Below are positions 1-13,613 of a stretch of DNA of 64,000 bases, one piece after another. The DNA is taken from NCBI RefSeq assembly GCF_958295425.1, contig NC_081151.1:8444618-8508617 (forward strand), written 5' to 3'. Under the pieces are notes generated by a model. It was not told the DNA's origin, did not search any database, and saw nothing but the letters and a program-made list of their open reading frames with translations. How positions within the stretch are numbered: the stretch's first letter is position 1; every line of letters starts with the position of its first letter. The position numbers were made by a program, and so were the translations under genes. This DNA is from Solea solea (lineage: Eukaryota > Chordata > Actinopteri > Pleuronectiformes > Soleidae).

Positions 1-1870
1 ATCGATTAATAATCGAGTCATCGATTAATCCTTTCATCTCTTTTTTTTAACTATAACTCTTTAACTCAAAGGGATAATTAAAGGTGAGTATTTGTTGCCT
101 CTACACATGACAACTGCAATCCTGTGTTGTCAGGGTGACCCAATAAGTCAGTTGATGCAAGAAAGCTGATGCACTAATATTAACAGTAATTAGAAAATAA
201 GCCCCTCTGCATGGGCTCCATTAATAATATTCAAAATCCTTGATGCCCTTAATGATTTTTTTTTTTTTTTTTTACAAAAGCAGGCCAGTTCCATACCGAA
301 AAAGAAATTAAACGACTATAATGGAGGTTAAATGATCAGATATCAGTCTACAGTTTCAATTTGCTGCCACTTCAGTGAGGGCTGGATAGAAAGAAAAGGC
401 ATGGGGAGGCAGGTGTGAATGTTTGTTGTGCACGGCCTCCTGGCCTCTGCATCCACGAAGAACAGAACTCTGGCCCAAAATTAGAGTGTGGCCTCTAATG
501 TCTCCCTGGGAAGGAAAAAAAAAAAAAAGAGGCCTGGCTTTCGTCCAAGTCAGCACCTTTGGAAGTGCAGTCGTGTTACCACCACTAAATCAACATGTCA
601 GCGCCCAGGCCGGTGAACTTCTTCACCCAGACTCCAGTGCTCACAGCTACCTCACACACCTCATGAAAATGGCATGAAAGTCTGCTAAAATGTGAAAAAG
701 GGAAGAAAAAAAAGCTCCCCTTTTCAGTTTCGCATGGACCCATTTGCAACGTTATTATCATTAACAGACACAGAAACCGTATATTGTTACTCGCTCTTGA
801 ACCAAGACCTGCTGCGACAAACCCGGCGAATACCGGGTTGAAGTATCCTCACCGTCAACCTTGGCCTTTGAGGCCAAAATGGAACCGTCTCACTTTGTGC
901 GGCAAATTTGGAGATGAACGCTGGGGCGAGGGACCACAGAGAGCCGTGTGCTTACTCGGCAGTCTGTTTACATTCCTGAGGGCAATTTTAGCCCCTGGGG
1001 GTGGGGGTGGGGGGGCTGACATGTCGTTGGGGCTTGTCAGTGGTGGACGGGCAAGTCAGCACAGTGGCGGCACCTGGACTTGTGGGTGGTACGCAGAAAA
1101 AAAAAAAAAAACATGCACACAAGCATCCAGCAAACAAACCGCTGGAACGGTGTTTGTGCCGTTTGAAAACTGAGATTTTCTTTATACAGATGAAGATTTT
1201 AAAGCTCCAGGTTGCGTCTTCCAAATAACCATCAGTGAGAGAAGCTGACAAAAAGAAACGGGAGTGCGACACGTTCAACAGGCCGCCGCCACAGAGCTCC
1301 ATTATCTTTATACAACACGGGATGACCTCCAGTGTTTTCACTGATGATCTGGGGCGCAAATCTAATTTCATTGTAGTTTTTAAAAATTTGCTGTGCAAAC
1401 AAAACAATACGTCTCACGGCTCAAGACTCACTCTGAGGGCTTCTGTGTGCGTGTTGGGATTTGTCTTTTTATTAGTCCCAGCCCAGAGTGTCCCTTCAAA
1501 GGGGCAAGAAAGCAAGATGTCCATGTGTGTTTGCAGTGTGACTGCACGTGTAAGCGAGAGGGGGAGAGGAGACGGCCAGAGAGAGAGGGAGAGAGAGAGA
1601 AGGAGGGAGAGACACTCGGAGCTTATCGAAACTAATTAGGCGAGGGATCAGGATGGAAGTTAAATACTGAGCTACATGTAATGAAAGAAGCAGAGTGGGG
1701 GACATCTAGGGGTCAGGCCCACACCAAACAGTGGTCCTCAGGCAATCTGGTATTGATTTTCACTTGTTTGGGAAAGAAGGTGGACGGGTGGGTTGGTGGG
1801 AGGGAGGGAGGGAGGCGCGTAGAGAGAGAGACAGTAGGGCAGAGTCTAAGGGTCTCCCGAGTTGTCAACT

Positions 1871-2707
1871 TGACAGTTTAACCCCTTTCGGAGGAGAACA
1901 AACAAACAGAGGGATCTCCTGAGCTGACAGCGTTGATCTGTCACAGCGATGACACTGCAAAGCCCCAACAATGCCCACACAGGAGGGAGAGAGGGAGGGG
2001 GGGGGGGATGGATATAGATATGCACAGGCACATTCCCCAACCCGAAGAAGATATGCCTGTGTTCTGCTAAAGATCTGGAGAGTGCAATCTCAAAAGAATC
2101 TGCACTTAGAGACATTTAAGGGGCGGAAATAAATCCAGTGATTTACACTCCGTTTCCATTGAAACTTACCATTAAATCTAAGATCAAATACGTATTTGCA
2201 CATTACGGGCATGTGATATTTATAAACAATTATAAGTAGTAAGTGACAGGCTGTCAACTCCATCAATTACATTCTGTTATGTACCCAACGCAAATTGTGT
2301 CTCTAATAAAGCGATATGGGTCAGCGTCCACAAACGACACAGAGACAGACACACAGACGTCAGCGCTCATCCCTTGTCACTCAAAGTTGGAGGGCCGTCA
2401 CCCCGAGCACCTTTCCTCTCATGTCCTTAAACACTTGAAGACCCTCTTTCTCTCGCGCCCCCCCCCCCTCCCAGACTGCCTCGTGGCTTTGTCACACTGC
2501 CCCCCCCCCCCAACCCGCCCCTTGTCCCCCTGTCCACATCAAATTAGAGGGGCCCCTGCAGTCCCCATTACGGCCTGGGAATGCTCCATCATGACGTATG
2601 CTACGGGGTCCCTCACTTGTCAGCAGTTGTCAGACAGATAGGGAGTCTGGAAACACACAGTTGACAGGTAATCTTAATGTCTTCAATTAGCCCAATTAGG
2701 CCTGTCA
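1871..2707. promoter_or_regulatory. Cluster of seven MEIS/PREP-type hexamers, candidate enhancer
   Basis: TGACAG or its complement CTGTCA occurs at 1871, 1925, 1938, 2244, 2251, 2662 and 2702. The site at 2662-2669 is the full octamer TGACAGGT. About 0.4 would be expected by chance in 837 bp counting both strands at equal base frequencies. A TTGAT half-site (PBX-like) sits next to the 1938 site. Enhancer function is inferred. Confidence 0.4.
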
Positions 2708-2866
2708 TAAACAATTCCAAAAGTGCTCGACCAACACAAACAGATAGACGCACGCACAAGTGCACACGGGCACACACTCGCAAAACAAGGTCTGCGGGGT
2801 ATTAATGAGAAGGGTAATGGATATATCAGCGGATGGTTGACTTGCCTTTTGTTTCAGGGTGGTGGT

Positions 2867-2869
<3 letters not shown>

Positions 2870-2913
<44 letters not shown>
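2870..2913 (+). repeat. (GT)22 microsatellite
   Basis: A perfect GT run; it creates the Cys/Val-rich chance frames seen there. Confidence 0.95.
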
Positions 2914-2915
<2 letters not shown>

Positions 2916-4106
2916 ATCCCTTGCTCTCAGCTGTACACTGCTGGCTGCTACCTGGTCAGTTCAAATTGTGCTATCTCCTTTCATTAGTGCGTCGCTGGAT
3001 GAGAATCTGAAAGGCTGTGACAAAATTCATTTGAGACGAGTCGGAGCAGATTGCCTGAAGCAGGTGCTGCATGGGAGATAAAACAAAAGCTGCACGTCTG
3101 TGTGTGTGCATGTGTGAGTGAGAGAGAGAGAGAGAGAGGGAGAGAGGGAGAGAGTCTTCACATTCTGTTCTTTTTCTTGCTATGGTAAATGAGTAATGAC
3201 ACAAAAGTACTTCTGAAAAAAAAGAAAAGAAAAGAAAGGGCAGGGACCAGATAGGAATTGGCCCGGCGATTACAAAACTGTGGAGAAATCCAAATATTGT
3301 TTTTAGCATGACTAAATAGGCCAACACCTTTCTCTTTCTGTGCCTTGGCTGCGCGATAACTAACAGAGTTTGATTTGCTCTCTCCTTTACAATATCTTAT
3401 CGCAGAGCAATGGTGACACCCCACTACATCATCGGCTTTTGTCCTCTAACCGGTTCTTTAAATTCACCCATTTGCGTTCACTATCAATTTCTTTCTCTCC
3501 GTTTCGCAAACACCCAGAGGCGCGAGCTGATGTTTAAAATTGAGATTCCACAGTTTGGAAACCCAAGCAAAGCAAGCATCAATATTTGAGCGAGGGCTTC
3601 ACATCAACACGGCCTTCATCTTCTGTTCAGAGGCCCCCGAAATGTGCTGACACGTTCAATGCAAGCACCCGGCACACCAATGTCGGAGCATAAAATACAA
3701 AGGCAACAAAAAACAATTAACACATATTGTTTTAAAACCAAAAGCAATATGGTGAACGGTGAAATCCTGCGGCACAAGACGAACCGACCGCTATCAGCAA
3801 AATCAGTGATGGACCCTCTAACTCTACCTCTGATCTTTACCTCAAGTGACGGCTGGAATGCCATCTGATGAAAAAAAAAAAAAAAAAGAAGGAAGGAAAG
3901 AGAGAGAAAAGCCGTCACTTGGAAGTTGTAATAGGAAATTGCTCTTGGCAACTATTTGTTCAAGCACTGGATTTTTTTTTTTTTTTTTTCGTTTTTATGC
4001 CAACCCAGCGAGACCCCATTGGAAAACAGGGCAGGTCCCCCTAATGAGTAATCTATTTCAAAGCAGTCGTGTCTGGGCATGACAGTTTACTGAGAGGCTT
4101 GAAGAA

Positions 4107-4236
4107 CTGGTAATTACCAGTGTTACGGGGCAATTAATGCATATTACACTGCAGCACTCATGGCGGTGACTGTCAGCTCCCCAATAAAAATGAGCACTCT
4201 TCAGCTAAAGGGTGACATTAATTGGGCCCTTAATGA
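4107..4236. promoter_or_regulatory. Homeodomain-site palindromes, candidate conserved element
   Basis: A perfect 14-bp palindrome CTGGTAATTACCAG (4107-4120) is followed by CAATTAATGCATATTA and by CATTAATTGGGCCCTTAATG (4217-4235), which is also nearly palindromic around GGGCCC. The density of TAAT cores resembles vertebrate developmental enhancers. Function is inferred. Confidence 0.35.
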
Positions 4237-5989
4237 CTATGCAGAGGAACCAAGCCAAATAGGAACAAAACAGGGGACTCACTCTGACTCCAGCAGAGGG
4301 CTGGAAATTGGACTAAAAATGAGATTAATTGCTGTTTAGAAAAAAAAAGGGGAAAATGTGGCAAGGGGAAGGGAGAGAAAGAGGTTGGAATTATAGGGTG
4401 CAGAGAGCAAGTGCTCCACATACTGATGACAATTAAATTTATTATTTCATACTGTATTTTCTTTACCTTCAAAAGGTTATTTAAAGAAGCGTTTAAACTT
4501 CAATATGGCGACCAGCAACTATTTTCTTTGGAAAGATGAAGATAATAAAGGAATAATTGAGCAGTGTGTATTTCCAAACTGAAGATTTTGTATTTTTTCC
4601 GTGTGCCGGTTTGAACATGCGTTCCTGTTTGTGTGTGAGTACCGTCTCAAGCTAATGAAGCGGGGATCTCCCTTTTCACCGTGATGTCAGCGCACAAACA
4701 CAGGAAACACACTTGTCACCGAAACAATATGCTAAATCTGGCAAGTAGAGATAAGTTTTTTTTTTTTTTTTTAAAAGACTGTTTTTTTTGGTCTTTCTAT
4801 AAAAAGGTAACTTTTTTTTTCCTTTCGCACTGGGCCTACTACACTACGGCTGGAGTTGAGGCTGATTTTGTTTTTTAGTTTGGATGCGGTTGCTAAGGCA
4901 ACCTCTAGTAGCAGTAAATATCATATCATACAGTATGGACATGCAGCTTTAATGAGTGAAAGATTTAAGGGATTTGCCTCGCTGAACAAACGGCCACACA
5001 TATCACAACCCACACACTGTACATTGATCATCTTAAATCACACTTTGGTGAAATATAAAGAAGGATAAAAGAAGCATATTTAGATGCAGTATTTTCCATA
5101 ATGTGTGATAGAGAATAATCATCTTAAGAGGCAAGTGTTGTGAATGTCTGGGTTACACATGCTCCTGTGAAGCCTCAGGCCTAAAGTGTATCTTTGCAAC
5201 AGTCAATAAAACATTAAGCAAAGCTTGAATCAAAAACGTAAATCTGGCAAATTGCAGGCCTTCCAACCCCAGTGATGTTTGTTCAGATGGAGATCAATAA
5301 TGTGGCGAGGCCGTGAAGATGAACGGTGCACACGCGGGCAAACACCACCTGCATACGCATCCGCCAAATGATAAAAAATATCAGCATGCAAAACATGCCG
5401 TCATTTGCATACATTTTTGATTTTCCGTGCTATTTAAATATGCGGTTAGAAATAGTCCAGCGCTGCCTCTTGCGCTGTCACGCTGCACACTCACACTGTC
5501 ATTGGCCCTGATAGAACTCTTCCTCTTCAAAGGGAGCTTTGCAGCGAAGAAGAGAATGAGCAAATATTTGAATTGCAAAAACACATCATCTTTTTTTGCG
5601 AGGGGAGTAAAAAAAAAAAAATCCAAGGGAACTTTTTAAAGACACCCGCAGACCCACAAGAAAGCCAGCATATTCATAGCGTAAGCACTCCTCTTGCTAA
5701 TTTACCATATCCAAATTTGTGTAATGGGATGTGACACGTTTTAGAGGGGATTGCAGGGGGGAGAAGAAAAAAAAAACTTTAATTTGAGGAGAAAACCATA
5801 AAATGCTTAAGCTGCGACTGTATTTAACCGAAATCCACCACACAAATCCAGGTTCTCAGACAACCTGACACCAGTTTGATTACAGACTGGAGTGTAATTA
5901 GCTACTTAAGTTATCATCTGGAAGGTTGGAATGAGCAGCACCGACTTCCTTACTGGCTATTTCAGCAAATCTTAAGAGGCCTTTCGTTT

Positions 5990-5993
5990 CAGC

Positions 5994-6069
<76 letters not shown>

Positions 6070-6070
6070 G
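5990..6070 (+). repeat. CAG CGG (CAG)24 CGG trinucleotide tract
   Basis: A pure run of 24 CAG units (5996-6067) bordered on both sides by a single CGG. The open frames across it (poly-Gln on one strand, poly-Ala on the other) have no other sign of coding. It lies in the probable terminal intron of cdin1. Confidence 0.95.
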
Positions 6071-8435
6071 CATTTCCCTCAGGATTGAGCAGCGCCAGTT
6101 TACAACCATTGACATGTAACCACTCCAGGAGAATCTCTAGCTTCCACATTTTTGCAGAAGTTACTGAAAGAAAGTGCAATAAATAATCTTAATGACAAAT
6201 CAGTAATATGATTCATAGCGTATTGGAAAGCATGAGGTCCCCCCACGTTGATGCCAGGATAAATAGGACGCTTAAGCCAAAACTTACAAATCTAGTCATG
6301 AAAAGCCATGAACAACATTAACAGCAATAAATACCCATCTTCAGACATCTGAAAAAAACACCCCGGCGAAAAAAGGGGGGGGGGGGGGGAACACTCCTCT
6401 CCTGTGTTTATGATTGTTAATTTATTTACCGCAGGTTCCGCGCTACCTTGAATTTTAAGTTTGGGAAAATACGAGCGTCTCAAAACACACAGTCAGAGAA
6501 ATGTCTAGGTCGTGGAGAATTAAATAAGAGGCAAAATAAACTGTGGAAACAGACAAGCAGGGGGGGGGGGGGGGAATCAAGGGTGCATTTTATTTAAAAA
6601 AAATTAGCACGCCAAAACTTTCAATATAAGACAAACAATTGGTGGATTATATACGAGTTCATTAATGAGTTAAAAATCCCAATACATAATCCACATCTCA
6701 CACAACCCACCAGTCCAACCCTCGAGTGGCCTCTACCCCGTCTGCTCACAAGTAGACAACTTGGAGACAGGTCTGAGCAGAAATCAAACGTGCATGATGG
6801 ATAGCTTTACTGCACAATGACCTCTGTCACTGGGTTCTTGCCCTAAATCAATGCCGGCGATAAGGGCTCGGCAACAGCGCTCACCTTGGTATGTTCACCA
6901 GCAGACCTTATCTACGGCAGGAGGAAGTATGAGTAATAACCAAAGACAAGCTACGACAAAACCACTAACCCCACCTTGTCAAACATAATTTACAATGTAT
7001 ATTCAGCTCAAACCCCCCCCTCCCCCCAAACCCGCCGCCCCCTCCAACTCGCCACTGCTAAAATAGTAATTATGAGAACCGGAGAGATTTGGGACTCAGC
7101 GTTTGAAAGATTTAACCTGTTTGTGAGAACGGTTTGCACATAATATTTGGTCCAAGGCTTCATATTAAACACGGGGTCTGCAGACAGAGACTTACTCTTG
7201 ATACACTTAAGTGAAAGCACATATTCCTTTAAAAAAAAAAGGAAAAAAAAAAAGAAAATATGAATGAGATCCTTAAATTTGAGGACTGTGTGGAGTGTCC
7301 AAACTTTCAGTGATGCATTTGAGGAGAGGTTGGAGGTGAAAGTTGAGCGAAGGGCTGACAGGAAGTAGAAGCCAAGACTTTATGAAGATTACGCCACTGA
7401 GAACTCGGAGACCTCTCAGTAGTTCTTCAGTGTGCGTGTGTGTGTGTGTGAGACGGAGTGAGACGCGCACAAGAGAGTGTGCGGCTAAAGTGAGCGAGCG
7501 CGCTTCCAGGCAGTCGCATCAAAACGGGAACGAGAGACCAAACGTGACGTGAAAAGTTGCAATTAGCTGACCCCTTTCCTCCTCGTGTCACAGTTTGAAA
7601 GGCCCTGCCTCTAAAAGCCACAATTAAAATACGCTCGCTTTCTCGTTCAAAATGACTGGTGACAAGGTTAGTAATATTTCAAGTAACTGCAAAAACATTC
7701 TCGTGGCTGTAATCCTTTTTTTCCATCACTTTGCAGGGGCGCAGGTAACCTCGGAGAGAGTTTCCCATGAACTCAGCGCTACAATTTGAAAACAAAACGG
7801 TCGACGGAGGGGAGGGAGAGAAAAAAAAAAAAAAAAAAAAAGAAACGAGCCGTTCAAAGTTTCATTCAGTGTTTTGTTTCACCCGGCGAGTTGAAGCTAA
7901 ATGTTTTGCCATCATTACTCAGAAAATTTATCTCCTTTCTAATTCAAACCACTACAAATATTTAAAACAGAGCCAGTAGACTTTTTCCTGCAAACCGCGA
8001 ACCCCATCCTTAGCAGGGACTTTAGGGGGTGAGAACTGTCAGCAGCTACGGTTTCTCACTGTTAAACTCCCGCCATAAACAAATTAAGAAATGTGTAATC
8101 TGTGGTCCAATGGTTTAACCAAAAGGACGGTTAAAAAATACATAAAATAGTGCATAGCAATCTTTAAATATTATTATTTTTTCTTCCCAAGGTCATATTG
8201 TAGTCACAACATTGTTTTGGGAGTTTTTTTTGCAACTTTCGTAAAGTTAATAGTTTTCACATCCACTCCAGCCACAGGAGAAGCCAATGTAAAGTGTCGG
8301 GCCGGACAGTGAGCCAGCCAGGGCTTTAGCTGCAGCTGCGCTCAAATTGAAGTGGCACTTTCTGTCAGAGGCCTTTCACCAGACAGCTCTATCCTGCCCT
8401 TTTACTCATAACCTCCATGACACAGTGACAGCCAT

Positions 8436-8459
8436 TACACACACACACACACACACACA
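8436..8459 (+). repeat. (CA)12 microsatellite
   Basis: A perfect CA/AC run in the left-hand non-coding region. Confidence 0.9.
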
Positions 8460-11162
8460 AAAATTCAAGCTGGTCACTTAAAAAACACACACAGTGGTTA
8501 TTGAAGAGACAGATTCTGGGGGTTTTACATGGTGGAAGATTCATGGCGGAAAACATGCCAGCCGATAGCGAAATCACTCAAAATGAGAAATACAAAAGGG
8601 GCCCGATGCACGGCGCAAGAACTTCATCACAGGGTTTGGATTTCACGTGTTCAGAAATGACGCCTTTTGTTATTTTGCATCAAACCAAGACGGATTAGGT
8701 GTTGACTTCCCACCTATGATGAAATGTTACATCAGAGTTTGACTTCCAATCATATCATTACCCCGTTAACTTGTATGTGGCGGACGTACAACAGAGAGGA
8801 AAGAATACATCAGCGTCAGTCACTCTGAGCGCACATTTACAACAAGGAGTTTCAATAGGACGCACTGGAAATAGCAGAATTTATGGACCCGACATAGCTT
8901 GTGGAGACAAATCTGTTGACCCGATAGATCTCGTACATTAACTCGCAGAATTGATGAGCAAAATCAAAAGGTCAGCACTTGGACACAGGCTCCTCATGTG
9001 TCTTTGATTACACACTCCCACTAAGGGATCGGCAAGCAGAGATGTTTAAGCTATCAGGCAATCAGACCGCCGAGAGACGTGAAACTCAAACCAGAGACGG
9101 GAGAGGGCTGCCTGGGAACAAAGATGGGGGAAGAAGTTTCTGATGAAGCTTTTTAACAAATGCCAGGCCAGTAAGGAAAAGACTCAGATGTGCTTGTATC
9201 TCTTTCAGTGTTTCTGGCAACAAGGCAGTGAAGTGAATTAATACTGAAATATAAAGCAAAGTTCACAAAAACAAATACCTCTTCATCTGGTGTTTTAATT
9301 CGGTTACTTACGGAACATCAGTCAAGATGACTGCCATGAGGTACAATCAGATATAGGTCTTACGTCGTGAAACAAACAACCCCAACCATATATCAACATT
9401 ATTCCAGGAGACGGATGAGGTCATACGACTGAAACCAAAAAATGTGAAAATCCGGTCTTAACTGCAAATGAATGATGGAGCCAAATTAAAAACAGCATAG
9501 TTGCTTTAGTAATTTATTCCGAAACAGACGCAGAAAATGTTGCTCTGTAAAATAAAATTTTGAAAAACTGAGTAAGTTTAAGCTTTGTTGCCTGTACTAA
9601 ACTCAATAATATAATCTTTTTGCTAAGAGGTAAGACTATATACCCCTTTTTTTCTATAAAATTTAATTTTTATCTACCTTTTTTTGGAATACTTGACATA
9701 AAAGACTGGGGAAATGATTCCAGTGTACAGAAAGAATTCACAGCTATACAAAAAGATTAAATCGGTGGAGAGAAAGGAAAATAAGCATGGGTGGTATCGA
9801 AAGAAAAACAAGGTTGTGTCAGGGACACTGGGGCCTATAAAAAGCTGCCTACTGTCTAGGTTATCTATAAGGAACCACTTATCAAAAGCGACCAGCTCCA
9901 CACACTGACGGATGGGCCTCCGCAGACCAAGAGTACCATGCACATTATCTGGTAAACACAGAGCTGCTCTTTAAACACAAAAGGCAGAAATATGACGTTG
10001 TTTTCTCGGCTGTCATTGGGTAAAAAAAATTATTCTGTTTATTTTTGGTCAGAGAAGGGAAAAAAAAACAAAAAACACATTGCTGACCAGAATAGAAAAG
10101 TGATTTAAATTAAACTAGTTCTTAAATGGTTCAAAGAAATCTACACTATAGAGCAACCCATTTAATCCTCCTTAAAAAGCTGTTAAACACTTTGCCACAC
10201 AATAATGTTATCCACATGACACATAAATACAACTGAAATAGAAATGACTGCACTTTTCTCACTGTCTGAGCAAACTGAATGGTAGAAAAGGAAAAGAACA
10301 AATTGCACCCATTCAATTCAATTGGATTCTTGTCTTGGTCTCAATCATTTCTTTGTGAAAGGCCGCAGGACTCATGGTCCAGCGCTCTCCTCAGGCCTTG
10401 GGAGGACCTCCGTCCTCTTCAACAAAGAGGTTCAAATGCAATTTGGCACTCGAGTTGGGGCGGCACTGAAACGCTTCTGAAGGAGCTGTGAGGTGTGAGG
10501 TGCACGAAATCAACTACATATAGAAAACCTTAAATATTTTTAGCCTTTATGTGAGATTCAGCAAAAAAAAAAGGGCATAAATAATGTCATCCTATTTGAC
10601 ATGATCTCTAAAACACACACATATGAGAGACATAGCAAGAATAACGTACTGCACTGAGCACTGAGTCTATTTGTCTGTGCTTTTTCTACGTCAAAACTTT
10701 ACAAGTTTATACACAGAGTATATGTTGTATGTAATGTTTTTTGGAGGGCAAGCAAAATTCGTGTCTTAGATTGTGTTAAAAAAAAAAAGAAAAAAAAAAA
10801 GTCGATCTAATCCTTGTCCTCTACTTTTCTGTATGTTTGATAAATGCTCTGAACTCCTTCCTGGAATGAAAAGCCAGAAGGTCACCGTAGATGTAGAGCG
10901 AAAGACACGGGTGGGGGGGGGGGAGAGGCAGTGAGAGTAAATGTAGTATGTTAGTGTGTGTGTGTGTGTGTTGGAAGCGGGGGATTCTCTGCAAATCTGA
11001 TGACATAGACCGTGAAAGCTGACAAAAAAATGTACGATCATCTTTTAAATATTTCCGTAGCAAAACAGGAATTCGTGGAGTAGACATGCTCGCTCCCCAT
11101 TTTACTTGAGGCATCTTCTCCGTCTCACAGTGTCACAGGAAGAGCAAAAAGACAGGAGGGGG

Positions 11163-11182
11163 ATATATATATATATATATAT
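11163..11182 (+). repeat. (AT)10 microsatellite
   Basis: A perfect AT run. Confidence 0.9.
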
Positions 11183-12061
11183 CACTGGGGTGCTGCTTTC
11201 TGTCTCACTCCTAGTTCGTACGCACAGCGGCCGCGTCAAAGCTGCGCTCACAGTCAGTGGTAAATTACAAATCTGGATAATGCACAAATACAAACCTTCT
11301 AAAATAAATAGCAGACATGGAGGCTTAACTGGAGCGAAATCCTAAGGCTGCTGGAGACCTGAGAGTGCGCGGATTAAACTCCAGACGCCTTAAACAATGC
11401 ACCCAAATGTGCATCCTTAAGCATGAAATCCTTGAAGCGTCAGAGCCAGCTTGTCATTTACCATTAATATTCCATGTTGCTTGTGCTTTGGGGGGGGGGG
11501 GGTGGGGGCAGCATTGCACTTGCGAGCGCTGATGTGCCCTTAAACAAACACTTGCGAAGCCCTGAAGGAACCACCAGCGTAGGTCGCTATTTTTCTAGCT
11601 GTGGAATATTCTAAGAAAGGATGTCATAACAAAGGAAACAATAAAAGAGGCCACGTTCCTGCACTGCAAGGAGCATCCATAACTATAGAAAGAAGGAAGG
11701 CACTGTCATAGGGGCTTTTGCTTTACCAGGAAAGGCAATATTTGTACTCGAACCTCGGAAAGCTGTATCGATTAACGTCACGACGCGCCGCGTGACTCCT
11801 TACATTCCAAGGCGACAACTGCGATGCAATTTCCCCTCGTTTCTTCCGTCGTGCACATCTCTGACAGAAAGGTGAGGCGAAATATTGCAGGACACAGGTC
11901 TCGGAGGTGTCGCGTCGTCACCCCAGAGGAGCCAGTACCTGTCCTTAGGGACGGCCCCTGTGTTATGTCCAGCCTCATTGGATCAGCGGCAGTGATGGCC
12001 CGTGGGTGTCCTCTCTAAGGTGACATAACCTATCTGAACAGGAACTATGATGGCCCTGCTC

Positions 12062-12085
12062 CTGCTGCTGCTGCTGCTGCTGCTG
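12062..12085 (+). repeat. (CTG)8 tract
   Basis: Eight perfect CTG units, preceded by CCTGCTC. Non-coding context. Confidence 0.9.
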
Positions 12086-13102
12086 AGGAGGCTTATATTA
12101 CACTTAGGCTGCAGCTGCTTAAAATTCCTGATTATTTGCAAGCAAACACATACTTTGTGCATGTGAACGCTAAGCATTTGCTCAGATTATGTGAAAAATA
12201 ATTGCACATAATTTCTATTTAGCCACATGAAAGCAAAATATCTACATATCTATGGCTCCAGGCATAATTCAAACCTTTTTTCAGGTTCTAGCCAGATTAA
12301 TTATATAAAGGTGAGCTAATCTTGTCATTATACTGTACTAATTAAGCACATTAATCCTCTTGTAATGTACAATATCTCAAATCAAAAATGAACCACAAAT
12401 GGTTCAAGGGGCTAAAACAGAATTGCCATAAAAAAATGAAGGAGTAATATCAGCAGCACAAAAGTCCCACACATAATTGAAAAAAAACCTCACTCAAGAT
12501 TGCGTCGGTTGACACAATTGCAGCTGTGTCAACCGACAAAACATCACATAAATTATAAATTATATTCCCTGCCTATTCATTAGCCACCGTGTCAGCGAGC
12601 AGATTAGCGATCTATCGAGAACAATCTGGCGAGTCTGCAGAAAGAGAACGACTTCCTCGTTTTGTGTCGTTTTTGCTTCCGTTATATTCATCAAAAAAAA
12701 AGGACAAGCACTAATATCGCTTGCACAAAATAGATTTGAATGTAGATCAATAATACGCTCTTCTAGAGCATGGGGATCTCCTGCTCGTGATTGGGGGGAG
12801 GACATAAATTAACTACAACTGGGCAAGGGTTTCAATATGACTAAAACAAAAGCACTCTCGTCACAACAAATTTCCAAGTGGTCAAGCTGCATGATGAACA
12901 ACAGCAACCCAAACGTCTGAACCTCCCCATTTCAAATGAGGGAGAAATGAGGCATACTGTCCTATTATATTTCTATAAATCATTCCTCGTGGACGGCTGA
13001 CAGCTTTTTATCAGATCTAACCTTTTCAAGCCTCCATTAAGAGTGCTAACAATTTCAGCTCTGACACATTTGCAGTTTACGAATCTCACAGTTGATTTGC
13101 TT

Positions 13103-13123
13103 GGGGGGGGGGGGGGGGGGGGG
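13103..13123 (+). repeat. (G)21 tract
   Basis: Twenty-one consecutive G on the plus strand, about 137 bp from the foldback MITE pair. Confidence 0.9.
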
Positions 13124-13259
13124 CATGCTGGCATTCATGCTGATTTTCACAAAGGCTGTCGGCGTTGTGTTGAGAGAAAATGGACTCTGAATCGTATCGG
13201 ACTCTATATTTAATATACTTTTGATTAGGAACAGTATATAGTAGTATGAAGAGAAAAAC

Positions 13260-13613
13260 TTAAAAGGAATACTTCACCGATTAGCATTTAGCTTTGTATT
13301 ACAAGAATAGGTGTAGTAATTTTGAAAAAATTGTGCTTCCCAACCTCGAGAAAGTCGAGAAAAATCTCCATTCTTTTTTATGTTACGTGCCCACCAGTGA
13401 TACTTGGTCAGAGGCTTGAAACTGCAACGCTAATTCCGCACTTTTTAGACCCACTCGTAGGGGGACGGGAGCTCATTCCCAGAACATAAACAGTGTCCGC
13501 CATCTTAGCTAACAGTTACGCTAACAGGACCAAGTGTCACTGGTGGGCATGTAACAAAGAAAAGAAGGAAGATATTTCTCGACTTGCTTTTACAATTCTG
13601 AATAAATGGGGGT
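13260..13613 (+). mobile_element. Foldback MITE copy 1, right arm degraded, TTAA-ended
   Basis: It begins TTAAAAGGAATACTTCACCG. The left arm (…TTGTGCTTCCC…GTGCCCACCAGTGA) is followed by a unique centre, then part of an inverted right arm (CACTGGTGGGCATGTAAC). The far right end does not match the standard terminus. The centre runs in the opposite direction to the centre of the adjacent copy. A TTAA border suggests a piggyBac-type non-autonomous element; the exact family is my inference. Confidence 0.75.

Noticed and set aside
5898..6179. Poly-Ala or poly-Gln protein across the CAG tract
   Set aside because: The frame is created by the triplet repeat alone; flanking residues show no coding character and no splice context supports an exon.
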